NCBI GenBank assembly: GCA_902728285.1
Contig: CACVBU010000341.1
Span: forward strand, 248,001 to 312,000
Source of the DNA: Clytia hemisphaerica
Taxonomy: Eukaryota; Cnidaria; Hydrozoa; Leptothecata; Clytiidae
DNA: 64,000 nucleotides
Reading direction: 5' to 3'
Positions within the stretch are counted from its first letter, which is position 1, and every line of letters starts with the position of its first letter. Shown here piece by piece: positions 51,815-62,700 of the stretch. Made by a program: the position numbers and the translations under genes. A model generated the notes under the pieces. It did not search any database, was not told where the DNA came from, and saw only the letters and a program-made list of their open reading frames with translations.

Positions 51815-53219
51815 TCTGCTAAATTGCGTGGGTTGCGTGGGTGCGTGGGTGCGTGGGTCGATATTTTTGCGTGGGTCATTTTTTTTGCGTGGGTGCGTGG
51901 GTCAAAATATTTTTTGCGTGGGTCAAAAATTTTGCGTGGGTCAAAATTTTTGCGTGGGTCATCATTTTTTTTTGCGTGGGTCATATTTTTTGCGTGGGTC
52001 ATTATTTTTTGCGTGGGTCATTATTTTTTGCATGGGTCAAAATTTTTGCGTGGGTCAAAATTCTCTCTGTAATTCGAAAAAATGCCTTCCCTTGAAATTC
52101 GAACTGGTCACATCCAAAATGTTGGATTTGTTTTACATAACACGTTTTGGTTTATTTTGTTTATTTTGCATAGCTGTACAGTTCCGTACTTTCTGAATAA
52201 CAATATGGTGAATTAGTTCCAATAAACGAGGTCGGAAAGAATGTTTCCAACAAAGGAGTGTCTTTTTATAAGAGGAAGCTTTATAGAATCTTTTTAGAAG
52301 CTTTATAGCTTCTTATAGCACGCTTTAATCTTTTGGGTTTCCTTTGAGTGTTAAAGAACAAAGCAAATGGCGACAAAATCTGAAAATTTTTCTACAAAAG
52401 TTATATTCATTAGGCGACCGATTACTAAACAATTTAATCGTTGTCAATTATTTCGTCCACCCCACTTGTAATTTCTCTGATTTAAGTACATTAAAGGCCA
52501 ATTAAAAAAATTGGACGAAATAAAGACGCTGTACTTTTTTTCAAAGCAAGAGAAAAGGGAGGAAAAAATTCCATAGAAAGAAAAGAAGCGGTCATATCTC
52601 ATTTTTTTGCTTAAAGTTATAGTGTTTATTTCCATGACACTGAAATCCTGAAATATAGCATGCTAAAATTCAAAAGTGTGATCCTGAAGTGTGTCTACAA
52701 AAATTAGACGGGTGTGTGTTGATTCTGTATAATGTTATAGTAAATAAGTGCAGCTATGGAAAATAAACCACAAGGTGTTACTACATAAAAACTGTGTGCT
52801 TTTGTTTAGTTTTCGTAGATATATACACAACACATTTTTGTATAAGATAACTTGGAAATTTTAATTTGACAAAAAAACGTCTTAGCTAACTCGAAAGTTT
52901 TAGTTTGGTAAAAAAAAATCGAGTTAGCTAAAAAATCACCAACAAAATAGTGACCCTCTCAAAAACTTTGACCCACGCAAAAAATAATGACCCACGCAAA
53001 AAATATGACCCACGCACAAAATAATGACCCACGCAAAAAAAATATGACCCACGCAAAAAATATGACCCACGCAAAAAAAATTGACCCACGCAAAAAAATT
53101 GACCCACGCAAAAAATACTTTGACCCACGCACCCACGCAAAAAAATGACCCACGCAAAAATATTAACCCATGCAAAAATATTGACCCACGCACCCACGCA
53201 ACCCACGCAATTTAGCAGA
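51815..53219. mobile_element. Foldback-like element with tandem-repeat termini
   Basis: Outer ends TCTGCTAAATTGCGTGGGTT and its inverse. Each end is an array of about a dozen GCGTGGGTCA units separated by short A/T runs (51829-52066 on the left; inverted at 52968-53210 on the right), flanking a unique AT-rich middle of about 0.9 kb. Long inverted termini made of tandem repeats are the hallmark of Drosophila FB elements. The 13 bases outside each end agree at 10 positions and may be an old target duplication. No transposase; short Cys/Val/Gly/Trp-rich frames here are only the array read through. Confidence 0.75.
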
Positions 53220-54771
53220 CCTTTTAATTGTGATTTGTTACATTCTAGTAAATTTGTGTTCCTTTGAATGAACTACTATAGCATTTTTATCTACGTTTTG
53301 TTGATACAATATTTTCAAATTGAAGAAAAAGTTTGAATCAAATATTTGTAATCTGATTAATTTTTTTTTCACTCTAGTGATCAAGTGATTTATTTTGATG
53401 GATAATCAGCATTCAAAAGATGTCCAAATTGAAGAAATGGTAAAATTATTGTTTCTTGGGTTTAATGGAATATTACATTCGGAGTGGCAAATGTTTCATT
53501 TCAGGGAGATTCTGAAAGGAGAAAGAAGGAGAGTATGGGAAAAAAGTTCTGACAAAGCTCATACCATTTGCAGCAAATTTTATTACTTAGCAGTTGAAAA
53601 ATCGTGCATTATTGGTTAACTTACAAAGGGCTGAATCACTTTCTAAAAAGTATGCATATTTTTGGCAAAATTTAAAAATAATGGGCTAAACGTCTCAGAG
53701 GGAGGGGCAAAAGATGTTTCCATTTTCTGGTTTGGAAGGTAATTTTTTGGTTTACAGACATTGGAATAGAACCTTTAGACCGGATGATGGAAAAAAAATT
53801 AAAATTAAATTATTATTTTTTTTCAAACTTGAATTAATGGTTGAGAAAATGAAAGAAATGTGTTTTGAGATACCAGAAACACACGAAAGTTTTGTAGTAG
53901 TTAACTTGTGTTAAGTGGTCCATTAAGGAAGCATACAGTATTGGAGAGCTTTTGTTATTCCTTTCTATCGCATCATACCATATCATCCGATACGATCAGT
54001 TCCATTGATATCCTGTGTCGTGTGGCATTCTTGGTAGAAAATTAAAACTATCCATCATGACGCCTGCTTTTAACCATGCAGATCATGGCTTATGATTGAA
54101 GCAATTCCCTTTCCATTTTAGCTGTTAACTGTATTTTGGACATTTATGCTGCCATACGTTGAAGTTCTTGAACGAAATTTGAAATGATAACAACATGATA
54201 ATACTTCAAAAGACTGCCATCGGAGAAAGAGTATCGTGCTATTTCAATTGATTGACGGAGAACAAATTATGGTAAACGATCGAAAGAGACGATCCAACTT
54301 GTAATGGTTATATATTACATGATTTTTTTAGAAGCATACAAAAATCCGAAAACAGGCTCAGAGATGCTTAGGTCGAAAGCTCGAATAAGCTGAAAAATGA
54401 AAAAATGCTGAGGGATGCTTAAATCTAAAGCATAAATTTAGGAAATGCTGAAAATCCGTGAAAATCCAGCCAAAAAAGCCAAAATCAGGAAAAAAATATT
54501 TTTTGTAGGCTCAAGCAATGCTTGCTATATGCTAAATTTTTCCCTATATCTGAGCCTAGATATGCTTATAAGTGCAATGCTTATAAAAAACATGTATTCT
54601 GCTTTCACTGAAACTTTAATTTGGTTATTAAAGACTGATTGACAATTGACAATCCAACGCAGACTATTTCATGAAGGAAGTAATGCATCATAAACTCTCG
54701 ACGCCTAGATATTTTTCAATTTATTGTACTCTTATTAGATCAATATAATTCTATGATTATTTTGTAAAAAT
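53220..54771. other. Non-coding interval
   Basis: Short frames at 53395-53619 and 53714-53914 have no recognisable homology and no splice context I can support. Otherwise AT-rich sequence with nothing identified. Confidence 0.4.
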
Positions 54772-54978
54772 GGGCTCTCCCAGAACAAAATTGTACATGG
54801 GAGGTGGAGAATATTTTGTCCGTGGGGTAAATTTGCTCTGTCCGGGGGTCAGCAGATGCTTGTCCGGGGGGTAAAACCTATTGTCCGGGGGGCCAAAAGT
54901 CATCCTGTTCGGGGGATAAATCACTAAAAATTGTTATATCCTCCACCCCCATGTACAATTTTTTTTCTGGAATAGCCC
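54772..54978. mobile_element. Small MITE with TTGTCCGGGG repeats
   Basis: Inverted ends share AAAATTGTACATGGG and GGTGGAG. The interior has five units of the type TTGTCCGGGGG. Non-coding. Similar in design to the G-tract MITE at 36094-36387. Confidence 0.6.
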
Positions 54979-55671
54979 GATACATGGAAAAGATAAACTT
55001 TAATTAGTCTAACCGAAAATAAACCCTTAGAGAGGTGAAATATTCTTTTTTTGGGAACCCTTGGAAAGATTTCCTAAATTTTGGTAGATTTTCACCAAGT
55101 TTTAATCGAAATTTCTGGGAATTTTGACCCTTTCTGAGGGAAACTCTCGATTTTCGTGATTTTGGAACCACTCCTTCAGAGACTAACTTATAAATTCGAG
55201 AGGCTTTTGAGGCGTGAAAAAAGATATCCTTATGGCTCGCACATACCCGTCTCCTGTTTTGATCAAGTGCACCCGGTGGGCTCTTTTGCTATACTATCAA
55301 AATGTTCGAATAGTGCCTTCAAAATTCCCAATATCCAGAACATTCGGATTTGGAGAATTTAAATAGACTTTTAAAGTAGTGTTTTCTCCGCAGAAGGGCC
55401 CCTTGCGAACTTTCTACTTGATTTTCGACCTTTGAATAAGTATACGCCTGTAATAGATTCTCATGGCGTTGAACTAAAAATCTTGAATTTTCCGACCCTT
55501 AGAGAGACTAAATTAAAACTTTCTGATTTTTCCGACCCTTAAAGAGACTTTGACGGGTGAAAAAACCGACCCTTACCTTCCGCACATACCCATCATCCAT
55601 TTTTGCCTAAGTACCCCACCCCCCCGGCCTATCGTCACTTGAAGGACTGCCAAATGCCTGAGCCAAGAATG

Positions 55672-56356
55672 CTCAGGCATTTTACGGCATGTCCAAATTT
55701 TTTGTAATTTTTAAACACCAATAGCACTCATCAAGAGGTGCTCATGCATACCTTATTAGAAGCGTATAAAGATGTAGAATATGAAAAGTGCTGTTTGATA
55801 ATTGTTTAGTTTGCCTAAATAAAGATATAAGGGTAAATACTGCAAAATATGCAAAAATGCTGACGTCAGCAAAACTTATTTTTTGAATAACTTTCGATTG
55901 GCTTAACCTAGAATTATGAAATTTTGCCCAAAGTAGCACATCATGAATGGGCACATTTCAAATCAAAAATTTTTTTGAAATTTTGCTTATATCAGCATAT
56001 TTTTGCAAAAATTCATTTTTTGCTTATTTTTGCTGACGTCATCAAATTTCAAAAAAGATTTTTGACCCAAAGTGTGCTTATTGATATTCTCTTCCACTCT
56101 GCAAAATTTGAGCATCTGAAGTTGAGCCAGTAAGAAGTTATTCAAAAAATAAGTTTTGCTGACGTCAGCATTTTTACATTTTTTGCAATATTTATCCGTA
56201 TGTCTCTATTTAGGCGAACAAAACAATTATCAAACAGCACTTTTCATATTCTACAACCTAATACGCTTCCAAAAAGGTATGAATGAACACCTCTTGATGA
56301 GTGCTATTGGTGTTTAAAAATTACGGAAAATTTGGACATGCCGTAAAATGCCTGAG
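55672..56356. mobile_element. Near-complete palindromic MITE
   Basis: The left arm begins CTCAGGCATTTTACGGCATG and the right arm ends with its inverse. Pairing continues over about 230 bases per arm, through GATGAGTGCTATTGGTGTTT-type sequence to GCTGACGTCAGC palindromes at 55859 and 56158. The unpaired centre also contains inverted repeats. Non-coding. Confidence 0.75.
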
Positions 56357-56372
56357 TGCTACATTTTCACCT

Positions 56373-56845
56373 CTTTTCAGCTGGAAATACAGTGCCGTTC
56401 CCATTAAATACTGTGATCATTCTAGGCAATTTTGGGACAGTTATTTTTGCATTTTTATTTCCAGCTGGAAATAGAGAGCCGTTCCCATAAAATATCTATA
56501 TTGCTCTAACATTTTTCCTTTTTTATCTCCAGCTGGAAATAGAGAGCCGTTCCCATAAAATATCTATATTGCTCTGACGTTTGCTACATTTATTTTCCTT
56601 TTTCATCTCCAGCTGGAAATAAAGAGCCGTTCCTATAAATTTGTATATCTCCTCCTGGCAAATGTGAACGGCTATTTTCAGGAAAAGGTCGAAACTTTTT
56701 TTTTGAGAGCTGTTCCCGTGCAATTTGTTCCATTTTCCTGGCGTATTTTTCTTTTCCAGCTGGAAATTTGGAGCCGTTCCGGACAACCCGATTATGTTCA
56801 TTTTATAGAAATTTTCTCCTGGCTGGCAAAAAGGAACGGCTTTTT
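56373..56845. repeat. Array of CTGGAAAT...CCGTTCC modules, copy B
   Basis: CTGGAAAT at 56381, 56465, 56533, 56613 and 56760, each followed by a CCGTTCC core, plus inverted GGAACGGC/GAACGGC words near 56668 and 56831. Three middle units share more sequence (AGAGAGCCGTTCCCATAAAA). Same modules as 42158-42440. Confidence 0.65.
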
Positions 56846-57567
56846 CGTGTTTTGCCTCGGTGGCTGCTTCTGCGTGAGTGTCATCATTTTGATGTGGATT
56901 AGAGAGGCACAGAAACATATCTGCCCAAAACTTTTCAACCTCAAATGTACTACCTCTATAAATAAGATGCGTAGGTAATATTATTGACAGAGATAACACG
57001 CCATTATTATTGAATACTAATTGATAAATTTGTTCGACTTTTCGATATTGTCTGGGTCATTCTGGAAAGCCAGTCTTGAACCAACACGCATCTTCATAAC
57101 ACAATCAAATCTTTCAAGTAGTCTAAAGTAGTTTTATCGATTCAAAAACACGATAAATGGTTATTCAACAAGCCTCGGGTTCACTAGGACGATTTGAGAT
57201 TTGGTTTTTCGTCTGGTGAAGGAATGCAATGCAAAGGAGAATGTATTGAGTAATTTCAAAAGATAAATGATAAAACTGCTATACGGTGAAGGGAAAAAAA
57301 TTAAAAGTAGCTCTCTTTCTTTGTATAGATGCTAAAGTCGCAGAATCTATTCCCAGCTTATAAGATTCGTCTGAAAGTGTTCCCGGAATCGCAAAAGTCT
57401 GATTCGCCACTTTTATTCCTAGTCATCCATCATCTAAGAAAATAACGCCAACCCGAAGGGAAATTCGAAAAGAGATTTTTGCTGCCGAGACGATTTTACA
57501 GCGATAAAGTTAGGATTGTTGCTCGAAATTCTACCCGAGCTACTAAACCACAGTTTTCTTTGGTTTC

Positions 57568-59292
57568 TGTCCGAAACGAAATAAGTGGGAGGACTGTATA
57601 TTTCTATTAGATGTTTCTTCTTCTCTATCTAGTTTCGTACTAATCATAAATTACAAATGTCGCGCTATTTATATATCCACGTGACCCTACTGGTCACGTG
57701 GTCAAACTGTCAATCATAATTTCTATTCCACGACATTCCCCCCGAAAATATAAATCACAACACTCACCCTGCCAAAATAATCTAAGTTCCTATAAAAAGT
57801 GTAACAAAATGTTCTAATAAATCGAGTAAATCCTAGTTCATAAAACGTTCATAAAGCAGGTGAGGTCTAAATTCAAATACGCCCTTTTGACGTCATTCTA
57901 TTGATTCGTTATTCATTCTGTAAATATCTCTCTCTCGTAAACAAAGTTCCATGTGTTCGAAAAAAAATTCCAGAGGAATTTTTTGAAAATGTTTTCTTGC
58001 GTAAACAAGTCTCCTTTAGCAGAATCTCTCAATAATTTCCAAAGTAAACTTCTTTCAAAGTTCCAGCAAAAAAGATTCTAAAGTTCGACGTTTTCCCAAA
58101 CCAATCTCCAGTTCCAGTAAAGTTTCCCAATTTTGACGATTCAAAATATCTTGCTTTCTAAATACGTACAATTCTCAACGTTCAAGTAACCAATTTTCGA
58201 TATATTCTTTAGTCGTAGGGGCCAAATTTCCAATGGGGCCGAGAAAATATCAAACTTTGTTCCCGTTCGTTAAAAGTCGTAAATCTCAAATTCTCAATCA
58301 AGTCTGAAGTATCCAAATCATGTGTAACAATGTACTCCAAAGTTCTCAAATCCTAAAATCAAATGTGTAAAGATCAAATTCTCAAATCAAATGTGTGACG
58401 ATATATCCCCCCAATGACGGATAGGAATTATTCGTAAATGTGTATCCTCAAATCTCAAATCAAATTGTATGACGATATATCCCCCAATGACGGATAGGAA
58501 TTATTCGTAAATTTGTATCCTCAAATCTCAAATCAAATGTGTGACGATATATCCCCCCAATGACGGATAGGAATTATTCGTAAATGTGTATCCTCAAATC
58601 TCAAATCAAGTTGTATGACGATATATCCCCCAATGACGGATAGGAATTATTCGTAAATTTGTATCCAAAGCTTCCAATTTTCGATACAATCTATAAGGTT
58701 TTCAATTCAAATCTCAAATCAATGTGTGACGATATATTCCCCAATGACGGATAGGAATTATTCGTGAATTTGTATCCAAACTTCTCCAATTTTCGATACA
58801 ATCTAAATGTCAAAAGTTTTCAAATTCAAATCTCAAATCAATGTGTGACGATATATTCCCCCAATGACAGATAGGAATTATTCGTAAATTCGTATCCAAA
58901 GTTCTCCAATTTTCGATAAATTCTAATTCTCAAAAGTTTTCAAATCAAATGTAAATCCATAAATCGTATCCGTGTGAGTTCCAAGTTCAACAGCATAAGT
59001 TCAATCAATAAATGTTTCATTAAATTTCCAATCAAATCCATAAATCAGTGTCCAATAAGTTCAGGTTCAGCAGCACAAGTTCAATAATAATTTATTCAAA
59101 TCAATTCCAAAATCATTCCAAGTCGGTCAAGTTCAACAACGATAATTCAATAAAAGTTCTTTAAAAAAACTTTTATACCAGATTCATATCCGGTTCGTTT
59201 GGACCAAATGTCCGAAACGAAATAAGTGAGAGGACTGTATATTATTGCTCCGGCCTAGGAGCCTTTAATTCTCTCTTCCGACGGTCAAGACA
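57568..59292 (-). mobile_element. Non-autonomous LTR element with internal satellite
   Basis: The left LTR, 57568-57735 (168 bp), starts TGTCCGAAACG and ends CCACGACA (TGTC...GACA). Immediately inside is TTCCCCCCGAAAA, a polypurine tract on the - strand. The right copy starts at 59209 with the same 30 or so bases and then diverges, ending perhaps near 59292. Left of 59209 is a primer-binding-site candidate on the - strand, TGGTCCAAACGAACCG. No gag or pol. The LTR holds an E-box hairpin, CCACGTGACC...GGTCACGTGG, and a TATATAAATAG box on the - strand. Confidence 0.65.
58390..58925. repeat. Six-copy internal tandem repeat
   Basis: GACGATATAT starts at 58397, 58471, 58543, 58618, 58728 and 58848, each followed by CCCCCAATGACGGATAGGAA (with small changes) and TTATTCGT. 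The first four units are 72-75 bases; the last two spacings are 110 and 120 because of an inserted TCCAATTTTCGATACAATCT-type segment. Lies inside the non-coding LTR element. Confidence 0.85.
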
Positions 59293-59768
59293 TTTTTTGT
59301 TTGTTTATCTAATCCGATAATCTATTCCGATTTAATAAAAACGGATTATCTGGATTTCGATAATATTGCGAAAATATTTAGAAAAAGATGGCTGCCGAAA
59401 GTGGGCTTATAGCTGCAAATCTCAGTGAAAGATAGTGATCATTTTCATCATTATTCATGATGTTTTGGACATGATTTATGAGAATTCTGATGCATACTTG
59501 TCTATAAAAATGTGGAAAGACTTTGGAGAAATTTTGGCCATGAATTAAATCTTGCATATGGCTAACTTCTCTAGTTTTATGGACGCACAAAACAACCACA
59601 AAACCATAAAACTCTGAAACTTTCAAACACACATCCATTGGAATTCGAAAGACAATACTAAAATTACAACATTACAGTGCAAATTTGAAAACGATATGAG
59701 CAGTTGTTGTGGTCTTATTTGTATGGCTGAAAATGATCCTGTTTTGTATTCATCATTTTTTGACTGGG

Positions 59769-62700
59769 CGACCGTTCCTTTTGATTTTTCAAACCCGACA
59801 CAGATATTTTACAAACATATCACTATGATAATTCAATAGAGAATACTAAAACACAATTCCTGTGTAAATTTGAACAAGATTGGAGAAATTTTCACAGTAT
59901 TATGGCTGAAAATGATCGTTTTTGGACTTTGTCGTAATTTCATCGACGACCCTGCCGATTCACCGGACATTCCGGTGTTGTTTTTCATGTGTCCGGTGAT
60001 TTTTTAAGTAATTTTCAAAAGTGCGCACCGGACTTCACCGGACTGTCCGGTGTGCACTTTTCTAGTGGGCGTTTCGTGGTACCGCGCGGTCCGCACGGCC
60101 TTTTCTTAAAATGAATAACGCTAATGCGTGGTCACGAGCGCTGTTTTCTAAAGTCTCGAAAAGCTGGATATTTTAGCTAAGTAATTACAACCAAGGAACT
60201 CCGCCGAGAAAAGTGAAACTTCGTGTTTTCCAAAGCTTAGTTTTTCGAAATTACCACTTCTGGGCATTTGAATGTTGCGAAGTGTATTGTGAATTTGAAC
60301 ATCAATCAAAGTATATTGGGCGGGACTGAGGAACATTAAGAAAACGCCCTTGCCCATTACCGTAAGGCGGGGTAAATCGGATAGAATTGGAAGGTTATGG
60401 GCAAATTGCATCTTCCAGACGAAACCTACCACCTAATAAAACCGCAGAACTTGGCGAGTGGGGTCTAATTCGCGAGTGTAGAAAATTTCATTTTCAAAAG
60501 TTTCTTCTACGAGGAACAATCTTCAATCGAATACAAGAAAACGAGTCACTCGTTTCGGGGTGAAGTGGATAGAATTTGAAGGGGCGCCATTCGGAACATA
60601 AACAAACGCTCTCTATATTTTGTGGTGGAGCAATACCATTTTTCAAAAATTACGTTTTGCCGAAGTTATAATTTGAATTCATGCAATCCTCACCAAAGTG
60701 ATTATTCATTAGATGGAGCGTCATAAAAATGTAATACCTGGGTAGTACGTTTAGTATCATTGATAATAAAATTTTGATTAGTGTGCGCTATGAAAAGTGT
60801 CGGTTGAATGCACGATAGAAAGTGCAATGTAAGAAAATGAAACGTCTCTGAAAGGTCTGACTACAATAGCTAAATCCAAGTTTGTTTTTTTATCTAACGC
60901 TTGCGTTTCGTTCCAGAGAAAATGAAAAGGGAGAAGTAAATAAATTATTAAAAAAAAGAACATTACAGAAACTGGAAAACTTACGAAAATATCAAATTTT
61001 CATCGAAGCATCGACCGATAGAGTCAACAAACACATGGTCGTTAGTTATATGGTCGTTATATTCCGCGGTTACGATAGATAGCATTGAATTTAAAAGCAG
61101 AAATATATCATACCCAGCAGGTGCGTATTTCTTTTAATCCCAGAAGAGTCTAGCATACCCACACCTCTGTTTCATATTCACAGGCTAAATTAGGTTAATA
61201 TAATAGCAGTGTACACTTTCCATTGTTTTACGGACGTTATAAAAGAAAGTTGTTTTGACGTTTAGCGTCCATAGAATACCCCTGTCTCAAGTATCCACTG
61301 GACTTCTACTAATGCCCCATGAAAAGCTAACTTTTTCCAGTTTCGCAGTGATGCTGAGTGTGATATAGCTGAGCCGATAAAAAGAGTAGAGAAATTAACC
61401 TGATCATCGTATATTTTTGTTTTCCTGTTATTTCAGGTGGTACTGACCAATCTTAGATACTTGAGAGACGGGAGAAGATTATCAATAACGCTCTGGTTAA
61501 CTCTAAGATTTGTCGACAAAATGATAAGAGAAAACGTATGATATGCACCCCTGTATCAGTGATCCGGTCACAGATCCCGTTTCGATGGAAACCAGTGAAA
61601 AAAAATACAAAGAATGACCTAACTCTAACACGTTCACTGTCAAGCCATTTTCAGAAATTTGGCTTTATTGAATTTCATCGAAAGTTTGACTTTCAGAGGC
61701 TCCGGTGGCCTTGGTTCTGCTTTAAGTGCGTACAAATTGTATACCGATCGACGCAGAATTTAAGGAACATTCCAAAAATACAAAAACGAAGCAAACAAAA
61801 GTATTTGTATCAAAGGTTATGGCCCTATTGGAGAACTGTCGTTATTTTGACACCTCTACTGCAACTAGGTCAACCCAGTCAAAATCGAAAAAAAATTATT
61901 AATGAATTCTAGGAATAATGCTTAAAAGTGAATTTTTCCGTACTCCAGCGAGAATTAAGAGATTACAAATACAGACCCGGTGTGTTTGACGTTTTACGGT
62001 TTTACTTGTTTCATAACTTCTCCGACATGGTCGATTTCAAATTTTCACTGAGTTACTGAGACAGGGGTATAATGGTGGCACTTAAAGAATTCAGAACCAG
62101 CGTGGACTCGCCATAAACACAAAGACAGGAGACAGTACTAATTCTATATGGTATTCAATGCTTAGATGCATAGTATACTCGTACTCGTAGTTGGCAGCAA
62201 ACTTTTTAAGCTCTTATTTGGAAAATATGTACTTTTTATTCTTTTCTTAGCGAAAGAAAATACTTTATAACACTGTCTCTCTCAGTGCCCGGTGAGAACT
62301 TTTATACCCTTTGGAAAAATGAAGGGTAAAAAAAACGGTAAGGATAATACAGAAAATAAAAATTTCTCGGATTCTTAACTGTCTGGGGCATATTTTCTCA
62401 CCGGGCCGATTATTTATTGCCAATTGTTCCACTAGGAAGGGGCCCACCGTGTCATACTTTCTTGCCCCTTTTTCCAATTTCTGCTTGCAGAAATATTTGC
62501 ACCCCTGTCTCAGAGATGATTTAACCCAGGGGATGCGAGACCTCCGAGAGAATGAACAGCATATGAACGAACGGGAAATTATGTCTTGCTTCATACTGTA
62601 CCCCGTTTCATTATCAAGCCTTTAGAAATAATCTCTTTCGTCATAGACATTTCCTAGGAAGGACGAGAGACCGCGGCGTCCGTTACTTTAATAAATGTTC

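Noticed and set aside
51754-52196. Overlapping Gly/Val/Cys/Trp-rich ORFs (also 52928-53206 on the - strand)
   Set aside because: They are the GCGTGGGTCA arrays translated in several frames, not genes.
58390-58925. CRISPR-like array from regular repeats
   Set aside because: Spacers are themselves repeated, the context is a eukaryotic LTR element, and no cas genes exist.
61538-61912. 124-residue ORF as the transposase of the 3.6-kb element
   Set aside because: Too short, no acidic triad or DNA-binding motif, and no homology recognised.
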